Positions 1 through 8,340 of a stretch of DNA of 56,295 bases are shown here, one piece after another (position 1 is the stretch's first letter; every line of letters starts with the position of its first letter). This DNA is from Bacteroidales bacterium H4 (GTDB lineage: Bacteria > Bacteroidota > Bacteroidia > Bacteroidales > Muribaculaceae). The position numbers and the translations under genes were made by a program. Where the stretch lies: contig DAAP01000014.1 in NCBI GenBank assembly GCA_001701165.1, forward strand, positions 1 through 56,295, in the 5' to 3' direction. Below the pieces are notes generated by a model, which did not search any database, was not told the DNA's origin, and was given only the letters and a program-made list of their open reading frames with translations.

Positions 1-235
1 ACTGGTCGAAGGGCGCGGTGCCGTTGTATCCGGACATGGTGATGTAGTTGTTCTCGTTGAAGTTGCGGACATACCAGGCCTTGTCGCCGGCAGCTTGTTT
101 CTGGAACCATCCGGCGGGGATATAGGTGGAGGCGTCGAAGTTTTCGTTTATCGAGACCACGGGGTCTGCGTGGGCGTTAAAGATTGCTGTCAGCAGGAGC
201 AGCAGCAAGCCTAAGCGTTTGATTAGTTGTTTCAT
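1..235 (-). CDS. Secreted protein, N-terminal fragment (choice-of-anchor-like)
   Basis: Only the first 78 codons lie in the window; the gene runs off the left edge. The reading frame starts at 235 with MKQLIKRLGLLLLLLTAIFN, a clear Sec signal peptide cleaved near NAHA. The mature start contains NENFD and IPAGW, an opening seen in Bacteroidales proteins with a choice-of-anchor J or similar jelly-roll module, where a line like 'ENFD..IPAGW' begins the domain. The product is therefore probably exported, either to the surface or by a C-terminal sorting signal that cannot be seen here. The family call is inference from this short stretch; the signal peptide is seen directly. Confidence 0.6.
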   Translation of the reverse strand, partial: MKQLIKRLGLLLLLLTAIFNAHADPVVSINENFDASTYIPAGWFQKQAAGDKAWYVRNFNENNYITMSGYNGTAPFDQ

Positions 236-302
236 GTTGGTCGTTTGGTTAGTTGTGGGTCTATGCTGCAAAAACATATCACGGCATAGACCCGTTTGCG
301 GG

Positions 303-1247
303 TTAGATATATCCTTTGATGGCGTTTTTGATTTTGACGGCGTACTCGCAGAACCATTTATAGATGCTTGGCCACTGCTTGGTGTCGTACATGTCGATTT
401 TCTCGGCGATGTAGAAGCGAGACTCCTTGTTGCGCGTCCATAGGATTTCAGACTTGTCAACGCCGATAGCTTGTGCGATTTGGTCCTCATCGGCCTGCAT
501 ACGCTGGTGGAGGGCGTGGTTGTTGGGGATGCAGATGCCGACCGTAGCCTCGCCTTTTTGCGGCTTGGCTTCAAGGCGGATGTGGCATTTAGTAGTGCCC
601 ACGGCCACATTGTACCAGTTTTGCGGCAGAGCTCCCGGGATGGTGAACTCTGCTGTATAGGTCTTATGCTCTTTGGCATACTCGCGAAATCCCTCCCAAA
701 ACTCGAGTTCCATACGCTCGGTTTTGCTCAAGTTTCGGTCATTAGCGGCCTTGGCCCACACGTTGGGACGTTCCACCACATTGAAATGTGGTGCCGGATT
801 GCTTCCGTCTATCGTCCACAGCTCCACCTCGACAAGGAAGAATCCTATTCCTTCGCCGGTCATATTGTTGAGCCATTCGATAGCCTTGCGGTGTTCGTTC
901 CGTGCTCTTTTGACCACCCAGACGGCAGTATCAGCCCCTTTGCCGGCGGCGTAGGTGATTAGTTTGCCCAGATGGTCGTGATTGGTGTCCTCCAACTGAT
1001 TCTCGATGACAACGATGCGTTCCGAGCTCTCTTCTTTTGCGAGGATGTCCAGCGAGAAATTGCCGACATCCGATTCTCTTTCGACAACAATCAGGTTGTC
1101 TAGCTGTAAGGCTTCGCTAAGCAGCGCGAGGTTTTCGTCCTTGGCCAGCCAAGGCGTGAAGTCTCGCGCCTCGTCTTTCCAGACCGACCGCAAACTCGTC
1201 TTTTTGTCGAGTTTGCCTAAATTGTAGTTTTGTTGGTTATTACTCAT
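303..1247 (-). CDS. DUF4268 family protein with PD-(D/E)XK nuclease-like N-domain
   Basis: A 314-aa cytoplasmic protein. The N-terminal half has the signature of a restriction-like fold: SLDILA with Asp67, a strand then IENQ (Glu82, Gln84), followed by the helix DHLGKLITYAAG. This D...ExQ pattern replaces the commoner ExK and is typical of DUF4268 proteins, which resemble NucS-type nucleases. The C-terminal half (about 170-314) carries the DUF4268 part with LSKTERMELEFWEGF. The length fits the family. Biochemical activity is unknown; such proteins occur scattered in accessory regions, and a role in nucleic-acid processing or defence is inference. It lies 42 nt after the Cys-rich orphan on the same strand, so the two may be cotranscribed. 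Confidence 0.85.
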   Translation of the reverse strand: MSNNQQNYNLGKLDKKTSLRSVWKDEARDFTPWLAKDENLALLSEALQLDNLIVVERESDVGNFSLDILAKEESSERIVVIENQLEDTNHDHLGKLITYAAGKGADTAVWVVKRARNEHRKAIEWLNNMTGEGIGFFLVEVELWTIDGSNPAPHFNVVERPNVWAKAANDRNLSKTERMELEFWEGFREYAKEHKTYTAEFTIPGALPQNWYNVAVGTTKCHIRLEAKPQKGEATVGICIPNNHALHQRMQADEDQIAQAIGVDKSEILWTRNKESRFYIAEKIDMYDTKQWPSIYKWFCEYAVKIKNAIKGYI

Positions 1248-1289
1248 AAGGTTGTAATTTATTGAGTTGATGTGTATAATTATTCGATG

Positions 1290-1769
1290 TCAACAGCAGT
1301 GGTTGGCGATGCAGCAGATAAATTCCTTAAGCAGGCTAATGATTGAAGCCCCGAGTCCGATAAAGGCAATACGGAAAGGACAGCAGACGCCCGAATCACC
1401 GTGGAACCAGTAGTATGGAAACCACCAGGATTTTTTGACGCATACTTTGTGACATTCCTTGTTTTTGGAATCTACTCGTTTGAGCCGACATAAATTATTG
1501 TACGACAATACAATCTTCTTTGCTCCAATAGACTTGCCGTAGTATCGTAGGTATACGCATCGGCGCGTACGATGACAGCAATATTTATCGCAGGCACAAA
1601 CCTTTACGTAACCATATATATCACGTCCATCAGCTTCCTTCTTCTTATTGCCGAATATTTTGAGATACTCGCAGGAATGGAAGAACGCATAGTTGTCAGG
1701 GTTGGCAATATCGTTTTCGTCGTTCTTTTTGTATTCGATTAGATTGTATTCAATGTAATTTTTGCCCAT
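1290..1769 (-). CDS. Cys-rich hypothetical protein with hydrophobic C-terminus
   Basis: A 159-aa protein that I do not recognise. It carries about fifteen cysteines in pairs and clusters (CACDKYCC, VCCPF, FICCIANHCC), a basic Lys/Arg-rich middle, and a hydrophobic stretch near the end (IAFIGLGASIISLL) that could anchor it in the membrane. There is no signal peptide. The Cys pattern suggests metal binding or acylation, but no standard zinc-finger spacing is clear. Codon use looks more AT-rich than the flanking genes, hinting at transfer. Its start lies about 55 nt downstream of the U-tract of the structured RNA at 1825-2147, so it may be the gene controlled by that leader. The coding call rests on an intact 160-codon frame and its position between co-oriented features. 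Confidence 0.6.
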   Translation of the reverse strand: MGKNYIEYNLIEYKKNDENDIANPDNYAFFHSCEYLKIFGNKKKEADGRDIYGYVKVCACDKYCCHRTRRCVYLRYYGKSIGAKKIVLSYNNLCRLKRVDSKNKECHKVCVKKSWWFPYYWFHGDSGVCCPFRIAFIGLGASIISLLKEFICCIANHCC

Positions 1770-1824
1770 GGCGGTGCGGGGTGGTGGCTATGGGCTCTCG
1801 GCATGGCACAGATTGGTGGTGATG

Positions 1825-2147
1825 AAAAAACAGGCGTGAGAGCCTTATCGTTGCTCGTCCGCTGTCCCAAGGCATGTGGCATCGCCTTACTCAAACCAAA
1901 CGAGCAACGCAGACCTCACGCCGATATGGTATATATATAGACAATGTCCTGCCGCATAGGTACAGCCGGACAAGGGCATATATCATACCCGTGAGCGTCT
2001 ACCGTCGCACGTCCTTGGTCTGAGTGTTTGAAATTGCCACATTTCGGGAACAGTCAAGGACAAGCGCTAATAAACGCCTATTTAATTGTAAAACAACCTC
2101 CCGCCCGCGCGGCCGCCTCCGCGGCCGCTCCCATCGGCGTGAGATTT
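1825..2147 (-). ncRNA. Candidate structured leader or ncRNA with alternative pairings
   Basis: This fills most of the gene-free stretch 1770-2337. Read on the minus strand, the RNA would start near 2147 below a TAACTTTG promoter. Its 5' segment (2143-2133) is perfectly complementary over 11 nt to 1925-1915. That same central segment can instead pair 8 nt with 1840-1833, which is followed at once by six U (1830-1825). Between these lie further stems: a GCGGCCGC self-complementary pair near 2128-2109, a 7-bp GTCCTTG/CAAGGAC stem, a TGTCC/GGACA stem, a perfect 10-bp stem (1909-1900 with 1858-1849) and an inner 5-bp stem. This looks like a multibranched RNA with a terminator/antiterminator choice, or a free ncRNA ending at its terminator. 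I saw no hallmark of RNase P, tmRNA, SRP RNA or a cobalamin riboswitch. A 6S-like or Bacteroidales-specific RNA class remains possible. Confidence 0.5.
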
Positions 2148-2151
2148 GTGG

Positions 2152-2181
2152 CAAAGTTAACAATTAAAATTAATATTCAAA
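2152..2181 (-). promoter_or_regulatory. Bacteroidota-type promoter driving the structured RNA
   Basis: On the minus strand TAACTTTG (2159-2152) is a full match to the -7 box TAnnTTTG, with TTTG (2181-2178) 18 nt upstream as the -33 element. Transcription would begin near 2147, just before the 11-nt segment that closes the RNA structure. Confidence 0.6.
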
Positions 2182-2337
2182 AATTTTAACGAGTAGAAAA
2201 GGAATAAAAATCGAAGAATCGGACGAGACCGTCGGCAGGCGGTAAAATAGGAGCGCGAAGTGTTAATAATCAGGTAGTCGGCTGATTTTTGGAACGACAA
2301 AATGGCGTGAGATTGGGGAGATTTGGCAAAAAATGTC

Positions 2338-2345
2338 TACCTTTG
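2338..2345 (+). promoter_or_regulatory. -7 box upstream of the DUF4493/PCMD operon
   Basis: TACCTTTG matches the Bacteroidota -7 consensus. A weak ATTG at 2312-2315 is the nearest candidate -33 element (spacing 22). It would give a leader of about 145 nt before the preferred start at 2494, and it makes the longer reading frame from 2365 possible but less likely. Confidence 0.45.
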
Positions 2346-2493
2346 ACGAATATTTCGGAGAATAATGGCCGGACGATGTCTCGCAAGAGGCGTTGTCAGG
2401 TTATGTAATGATATGAATAGTAGTATATTGGAAGGAGTAGGCATATCTCGAAGTCGGCAAAACGGCCGATTAGGATTGTTGCGACATATCGTG

Positions 2494-4974
2494 ATGCGCC
2501 AAGGCACGCATATGTGTCGGCTCATGTATATATGTATGATTCCTTTGGCCTTGACTATGGGCGGATGCTCGTCCGATGAGGTTCCCGTGTCTACGGGGCA
2601 AGGCAAAATACAACTGACGGTCAGTGTAGATGCGCAGATGCGTAGTGCTGACGGCAGTACCTTTACGCCTGTACAGCCTATAGATGTCAGCCTCCTTTCG
2701 ATGTTTATGTCTACGGCTGACGGCACTTACAGCCATACATGGGAAAGCACGGACCGGTTTGATGTAACTCAAAGCTTTCCCTCAGGGACGTACAAGGCAG
2801 GCGTGTATTATGATTCGCCCGATGATAACGAGCCGTCATACTATGCTTCCGCCGAATTTGACGTCCTGTCTGACCAAACCACAGATGTGACGCTTAATGC
2901 AACAATCAAGGATGCCGGTGTCGCCCTTGCCATTGGAAATCATAGCGCAGAGGTGCGTACCACGGGTATGTGGGTTCGTGACGGCCGCGACTTGATGCAT
3001 TATGTAGACCATACAAGAGGCAAGTTTGTCGCTGACGGTAATGCGACATTGTACCCGGTGGTCACCAATGCCGATGCGAGCCGCAGCTATGTATTTGATG
3101 TGTCAGCTGTCACCGACCTCAGTTCAGCCACATACTACACCTATACCATATCCGGCGATGACAATTCGCTGACCCTTAGCGGGCAAGGAGTGAACAGCCG
3201 TATAGCCACCGGCGCCGACTTTTGGAATGCCGCAGCGCCAAGTATCAGTAGTGCCGACATCCGCGAGGGGATGGTACTCACTGTTTCCGAAGGTGTGCCC
3301 TTGGAAGCACCTGTCATCATCACTGCCACTTCCGAGCGACCGATGACGCGCTTACTGTTGTCGATGAACTCCGCATCCATCTACGGATCCACCGACCTGC
3401 TTTCGGCCACGCCGGACCAAATTCTCGCCGAGATGCAACGCCATGGCTTTGTATATACAATGAGTGCCGATCGTCGTACGGTCTCCATGGATTTCACTCG
3501 ACTGATCGAACAGGCTCCGACGCTCAATGCCGTATACACGCATCTTTCACTTATGGCCACCGACAATCGCGGCGTGAGCTCCGCGCCGTTTATGTTTGAT
3601 GTCGATTCCAAAACAGTAGAACTATCGCTCGAATCGGCCACGCCTGCTGTTGTAGGCCTTGACCGCTCTACGGTTACACTGAGGACATCCACCACAAATG
3701 TCGAGGAAGGCGATTTTGCCGTACGGGTATCCACACAGCGGGGCGAGGAAGATTGCCCGATTTCCAATTGGGCTGTGGATGTGCCCTCCGGCACAGTGTC
3801 CTTTGATATAGACCTGCCTGCCGGCGTATCACCTGTCGACATATCCGTGTACTATCTTGGCACGCCGCGCGTGTATGCAACCATAGCGCGAGTAGCGCCG
3901 CAATGTACTATGGACATAGATACGTATGCCACCACGATGTATATTACCTTTGAATCGCCGCAAGGCGACGGGGCGGCTGCAGCCATGGCAAGTTATGCCT
4001 CAATCTATGCCTCCGGGACCAAGCTAAGCATTTGGGAGCGTTATCCCGAAAAACATTCGGTAGTTGTCAGCGGACTTACACCCGGGAAGCGTTATAACGT
4101 CAGTGCGTGTCTTCTTGGCGACACCCCGGCCACGACTGCTACCATAATTACAGAGGTGGCCCAAGATTTGCCGCAAGGGAATTTTGAAGACGTCAAGACC
4201 ATATGCGAAGCTAAGCATCTGCCTTGTGGCGGTCGCTACAGCACCGGCGAAATCCCCGTGGTTTCGCGACAGAACTTTACGGACATCAAAATCGTTTGGC
4301 CCGAAAAGCATTGGGCCGGTGTAAATGCCAAGACCTTCAGCGATGCATGTGCTACGCCCAATACCTGGTACAAAATGCCTTCGGGCAATATTGTCGAGAC
4401 CTTAGCCAACGACAGCCGCGTAATATGTCTGACTTCGGTAGGCTGGGATCTTGAAGGCGCCGATATCCCCGACTACATACAACAACGCGGCCGGTATATA
4501 CCATACAATAGCAACGTGCCCAAGGTGGCACATCGTTCGGCCGGCAAGCTTTTCTTGGGTAGTTACACATTCGACCCCAAGACACTCAAAGAGACGTACA
4601 ACGAAGGTATACCCTTTCATTCGCGTCCTTCGGCACTAAACGGCTTCTACAAATACTTGCCGGATGCAACGACGTATGATTCGGGACTGATACGTGTAAC
4701 CATATATGGGACTGATGCCGATGGTAAAGAAATCGTTATCGGCAGTGGCGAAGCACAGATGCATATAGCAGCCGATATGACAGCCTTCAATATCCCCATA
4801 CACTACAGCATCAGCGGCGTCAAAGCCTGCCGCCTATGCCTGATGGCCTCCTCGTCTATACACATGGGTGACATTGAATACGAAGACACGCATGTACCGA
4901 CGACCGCCTATCCGCAGAAAGGCGCATACATAGGTAGCTCGTTATGGCTCAACTCGCTGTATCTCAGTTATTGA
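2494..4974 (+). CDS. DUF4493 and PCMD domain lipoprotein
   Basis: The frame is open from 2365, but the start at 2494 (or 2512) is preferred because it places a short n-region before the lipoprotein signal MYICMIPLALTMGGC; the Cys would be lipidated. The mature N-terminus begins with GKIQLTVSVDAQ, typical of DUF4493 beta-domains. Two or three beta-rich repeats follow (about 130-560). The last 230 residues contain PSALNGFYKYLP and end in a beta-sandwich typical of the PCMD (putative carbohydrate metabolism) domain. The 826-aa size is normal for such proteins. It is the first gene of a four-gene operon that ends with another PCMD lipoprotein and encloses two barrel-like proteins, so a surface complex acting on glycans or adhesion is plausible but unproven. 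Confidence 0.8.
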   Translation: MRQGTHMCRLMYICMIPLALTMGGCSSDEVPVSTGQGKIQLTVSVDAQMRSADGSTFTPVQPIDVSLLSMFMSTADGTYSHTWESTDRFDVTQSFPSGTYKAGVYYDSPDDNEPSYYASAEFDVLSDQTTDVTLNATIKDAGVALAIGNHSAEVRTTGMWVRDGRDLMHYVDHTRGKFVADGNATLYPVVTNADASRSYVFDVSAVTDLSSATYYTYTISGDDNSLTLSGQGVNSRIATGADFWNAAAPSISSADIREGMVLTVSEGVPLEAPVIITATSERPMTRLLLSMNSASIYGSTDLLSATPDQILAEMQRHGFVYTMSADRRTVSMDFTRLIEQAPTLNAVYTHLSLMATDNRGVSSAPFMFDVDSKTVELSLESATPAVVGLDRSTVTLRTSTTNVEEGDFAVRVSTQRGEEDCPISNWAVDVPSGTVSFDIDLPAGVSPVDISVYYLGTPRVYATIARVAPQCTMDIDTYATTMYITFESPQGDGAAAAMASYASIYASGTKLSIWERYPEKHSVVVSGLTPGKRYNVSACLLGDTPATTATIITEVAQDLPQGNFEDVKTICEAKHLPCGGRYSTGEIPVVSRQNFTDIKIVWPEKHWAGVNAKTFSDACATPNTWYKMPSGNIVETLANDSRVICLTSVGWDLEGADIPDYIQQRGRYIPYNSNVPKVAHRSAGKLFLGSYTFDPKTLKETYNEGIPFHSRPSALNGFYKYLPDATTYDSGLIRVTIYGTDADGKEIVIGSGEAQMHIAADMTAFNIPIHYSISGVKACRLCLMASSSIHMGDIEYEDTHVPTTAYPQKGAYIGSSLWLNSLYLSY

Positions 4975-5015
4975 TACAAAATATAAACATTATAGACGGC
5001 AACAAGACAGACAAT

Positions 5016-5783
5016 ATGACAAGAAAAATAATGGCACAATGTCGTGCAAAAAGCCTGAGGTGGCTTGTCGTGGTTGTGGTGGCGCTGTTTTCCGTCACGG
5101 CGTCGATGGCACAAGAGAAATTCACCCGAGGCATTAAGCAAATCTCCTTCATCCCCAAAGGACAGTGGATTACGGGTGTTAGCGTCAGTTACTCGCAATC
5201 TTCGCAAGACAACTATCAATTCCTTGTCTTTGAAAATCTCAACGGAGACACTTACACCTTCAAGGTCTCGCCTATGCTGATGTACGCCTTTGCAGACAAT
5301 TTGGCTGCCGGCGGTCGCTTTGCTTACAGCCGACAGCGTACCCAGTTGGACAAGGCGCAAGTGGTTTTGGACTCGGAGACATCTTACGATGTGGACCACC
5401 TGTACAGCATAAGCCATAACTATTATGCCACCGCCGCTTTCCGCAATTATCTGAGTTTGGGCAATAGCACCCGTTTCGGCCTTTTCAATGAAGTGCAGTT
5501 GCAAATTGGCGGAGGACAAAGCAAATTAGAGTCGGGGTCAGGCATAGACTTCACCGGAACTTTTGAAAAGAATTTCTCGTTCAATTTCGGACTGGCGCCC
5601 GGCATGGTGGTGTTTCTCAATAATTACTCAGCCATAGAGGTCAACGTAGGTGTCTTGGGCTTCAGCTACAAGCATACTAAGTCCACGACCGACCGTATAT
5701 ATATAGCCAACCGCACGCTCAAGAGTGCCAATTTCAAAATCAACCTCTTTTCGATAACCTTTGGCGCAACGTTTTACCTATGA
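5016..5783 (+). CDS. Outer-membrane beta-barrel-like protein A
   Basis: A 255-aa exported protein. The start at 5016 is preferred over upstream codons at 4944 because it is clear of the previous gene and precedes a good signal peptide (LRWLVVVVVALFSV, cleaved after SMAQ). The mature part alternates hydrophobic and polar residues in strands ending with aromatic positions and closes with SITFGATFYL, as in small outer-membrane barrels. It is a paralog of the next gene: both have FIPKGQW near residue 45 and a RFG(L/V)FNEV strand. The stop overlaps the next start as ATGA, so the two are translationally coupled. Which ligand or partner it binds is unknown. Confidence 0.7.
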   Translation: MTRKIMAQCRAKSLRWLVVVVVALFSVTASMAQEKFTRGIKQISFIPKGQWITGVSVSYSQSSQDNYQFLVFENLNGDTYTFKVSPMLMYAFADNLAAGGRFAYSRQRTQLDKAQVVLDSETSYDVDHLYSISHNYYATAAFRNYLSLGNSTRFGLFNEVQLQIGGGQSKLESGSGIDFTGTFEKNFSFNFGLAPGMVVFLNNYSAIEVNVGVLGFSYKHTKSTTDRIYIANRTLKSANFKINLFSITFGATFYL

Positions 5784-6652
5784 TGGCGATACAGAATACA
5801 AAAATAGCGACAAGACGTTTATTCATGCTTGCTGTGGCGATGTGCGCCATCGCGATGTCTGTTTTCGGACAGGTTGTGCGCAAGGACTCATTGACGCGGC
5901 AGCGTAATGCTGCTATGCTTGACGAAAAAGTAATTGTAGGCTTGGACACCGTAAGTATCATTATACCCGAGCACAATTTCGGCCGATACGACAGAGGGCT
6001 GTACAATTACTTGTTCATACCCAAGGGTCAATGGTCTTTTGGTCTGAGTGCGTCTTATGGCGAGCTGAACACCGAAGATGTCCAGGTGTTGAACGTCCTC
6101 AAGGATGTCGATTTCAAGGGCAAAATTTACAGTATCCACCCCACAATAGGTTACTTTATACGCAACAACCAATCTGTGGGTATCAAAATGACATACAGCC
6201 GAGGCACGGCCGATTTGGCCAACTTGGCCGTTGATTTTGACGATGACATCAACTTCAAGCTCAAGGACGTCAGCTACTATACAGAGTCTTATGTCATAGG
6301 CGGCTTCTACCGCAACTATGTAGGCTTGGGACGTGACAAGCGTTTTGGTGTGTTCAACGAGGTAGACCTGTCCTTCCAAAGCGGATCATCGCGATTCAAG
6401 CGCCTATACAACGATGAACCCAAGGACACGCGAACTACAGTCACTCAGGCATCATTCAATTTCAGTCCGGGTATAGCCGTGTTCATACAGGACAATGTGG
6501 CTTTCAACGTATCCTTTGGCGTCTTTGGCGTCAAGTGGCGCAAGGAACACCAGCTTACTAATGGCGTGGACGAAGGTACGCGCTTCAGCAGCGGCGCCAA
6601 CTTCCGATTCAACATCTTCAATATCAGCTTTGGCCTTATGGTCGTCATTTGA
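5780..6652 (+). CDS. Outer-membrane beta-barrel-like protein B
   Basis: A 290-aa exported protein that overlaps the stop of barrel A by 4 nt (ATGA). The signal peptide is LFMLAVAMCAIAMSVFGQ. Compared with its paralog it has an extra 40-residue N-terminal segment, then FIPKGQW, YFIRNNQSVG and RFGVFNEVDL, and ends in FRFNIFNISFGLMVVI, a barrel-like terminal strand. The pair probably arose by tandem duplication. With two PCMD lipoproteins in the same operon it may form a heteromeric outer-membrane assembly; this is inferred from gene order only. Confidence 0.7.
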   Translation: MMAIQNTKIATRRLFMLAVAMCAIAMSVFGQVVRKDSLTRQRNAAMLDEKVIVGLDTVSIIIPEHNFGRYDRGLYNYLFIPKGQWSFGLSASYGELNTEDVQVLNVLKDVDFKGKIYSIHPTIGYFIRNNQSVGIKMTYSRGTADLANLAVDFDDDINFKLKDVSYYTESYVIGGFYRNYVGLGRDKRFGVFNEVDLSFQSGSSRFKRLYNDEPKDTRTTVTQASFNFSPGIAVFIQDNVAFNVSFGVFGVKWRKEHQLTNGVDEGTRFSSGANFRFNIFNISFGLMVVI

Positions 6653-6705
6653 CATTCTCGGTATCTAAAGACATGCTTGGTAGAGAGAGAAAAACAGACA
6701 TAAAG

Positions 6706-8277
6706 ATGGCAAGAAACACAAAATACATGGTCGTTGTGGCCGTAGCCCTCTTGTTCGTGGTTTTCGGATGCATCGAAAACGACATTCCGTATGCACGGTT
6801 GCAGTGCAATTTTACGTCCATTTCAGCTGAGGGCGAGGAGCGTCCGGCAGTCATAGACACAATGTACCGTAAGGTAACCTTCTATCTTTCCGAAGAGGTG
6901 GATATACATTCGGTGAAGATAGCGTCCTACACTTTAAGTGAAGAAGCCTATGTGGTTGGAGATACCATAAATCAGCCTTTTGACCTATCAACGCCCAAGA
7001 CAGTAACTCTTAGACGCTATCAGGATTGGCAATGGACTTTCGAGGCACAGCAGACCATCGAAAGATATTTCACCGTTGACGGCGAAATCGGAGCAACCGT
7101 TATAGACATCCCGGCTCGTCGTGTAGTTGCATACGTGAGCGACCAGACGGACATTTCCAGGATAAGGGTACTGACGGCCAAATTAGGTCCTAAGGGAGCT
7201 ATTGTCACCCCCGAGCTTGAAGGCCAAATCGTAGACTTTTCTTCGCCGGTGAAGGTGCAGGTGGAAGCTTATGGACGTACCGAAACATGGAATGTGTATG
7301 TCGAGCAGACCACTTCGCCTGTTACCACAGTGCGTGTGGATGCATGGACCAATGTCGCATGGGTATATGGTGCAGCCGCCGACAGTGAGGATAACTATAT
7401 AGAATACCGCCTCAAGGGGGCTTCGGCCTGGACAAAAATTTCACATGACCGTCTGACCATACAAGGCGGCACATTCTATGCAAGGCTTACCGGGTTGGCG
7501 CCATCCTCGACTTACGAAGCCAGAGCTGTGAGCGGCGAATATCAAGGCGCTACGCTTGAATTCACTACCGGACTGAACATACAGGTTCCTAATGCCGGCT
7601 TAGATAACTGGTGGCTCGACGGTAAAGTCTGGAATCCATGGACAGAGGGCGGTGAACAGTATTGGGACACCGGCAACAAGGGCGCGACAACACTTGGAGC
7701 CAGCAATAGTATCCCCACGGATGATACGTATTCAGGGAAAGGCTATGCAGCTAAACTTGAAACACGGTTTGTCGGTATCGGTGTTGTGGGCAAACTTGCA
7801 GCCGGTAACCTCTTTGTAGGAAAATACGTTAAGACCGACGGAACCAACGGAATCTTGGCCTTCGGCCGTCCGTTTGAACAACGGCCTACGCGTCTGCGCG
7901 GATACTTCAAATACCAAACCGCGCCAATATCTTCCACTACCGCAGGGTTCAACGAACTTAAGGGTCGTCCGGATACATGCATAATATGGTGTGCCCTGAT
8001 AGATACTCCCGAACCTTACGAGATCCGTACCAATCCCAACAATCGTCAACTATTTGATCCCAATGGCGCCGATGTAGTGGCCTATGGCAAAATGGAGTCC
8101 GGAAAAAACGTAGACGACTACACACTGTTTGATTTCGAGCTCAAATACAATTCGACGCAGCGAGTGCCCAAATATATACTTATTACTGCCTCGGCCAGTA
8201 AATACGGAGACTACTTTACAGGCGGTAATGGTGCTGTGCTATATGTGGATGATCTCGAACTTATATACGACTACTAA
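6706..8277 (+). CDS. PCMD domain lipoprotein
   Basis: A 523-aa protein. The frame can be read from a TTG at 6649, but the ATG at 6706 gives a proper lipoprotein signal ending LLFVVFGC. Residues about 25-210 form two beta-rich repeats containing DDxxD-free strands such as VDIHSVKIASYTL and TDISRIRVLTAKL. A fibronectin-III-like module follows (LTGLAPSSTYEARAVSGEY). The C-terminal 230 residues (from VPNAGLDNWW) form a PCMD-type beta-sandwich with LRGYFKYQ and the closing strand VLYVDDLELIYDY. It is the last gene of the four-gene envelope operon. The C-terminus resembles that of the first gene, so the two lipoproteins are probably related partners. Confidence 0.8.
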   Translation: MARNTKYMVVVAVALLFVVFGCIENDIPYARLQCNFTSISAEGEERPAVIDTMYRKVTFYLSEEVDIHSVKIASYTLSEEAYVVGDTINQPFDLSTPKTVTLRRYQDWQWTFEAQQTIERYFTVDGEIGATVIDIPARRVVAYVSDQTDISRIRVLTAKLGPKGAIVTPELEGQIVDFSSPVKVQVEAYGRTETWNVYVEQTTSPVTTVRVDAWTNVAWVYGAAADSEDNYIEYRLKGASAWTKISHDRLTIQGGTFYARLTGLAPSSTYEARAVSGEYQGATLEFTTGLNIQVPNAGLDNWWLDGKVWNPWTEGGEQYWDTGNKGATTLGASNSIPTDDTYSGKGYAAKLETRFVGIGVVGKLAAGNLFVGKYVKTDGTNGILAFGRPFEQRPTRLRGYFKYQTAPISSTTAGFNELKGRPDTCIIWCALIDTPEPYEIRTNPNNRQLFDPNGADVVAYGKMESGKNVDDYTLFDFELKYNSTQRVPKYILITASASKYGDYFTGGNGAVLYVDDLELIYDY

Positions 8278-8340
8278 TGCAGCGTCCAAACGCCACAAGT
8301 TCAACTAAAGACAAGTATAACAAACCTACAAAACAGACAA

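Noticed and set aside
1825..2147. RNase P RNA, tmRNA or SRP RNA in the gene-free stretch
   Set aside because: None of the expected conserved cores is present on either strand: no GAGGAAAGUCCGGGC or ACAGAA, no tRNA-like 3' end with a tag frame, no GGUCAGGUCCGGAAGGAAGC segment.
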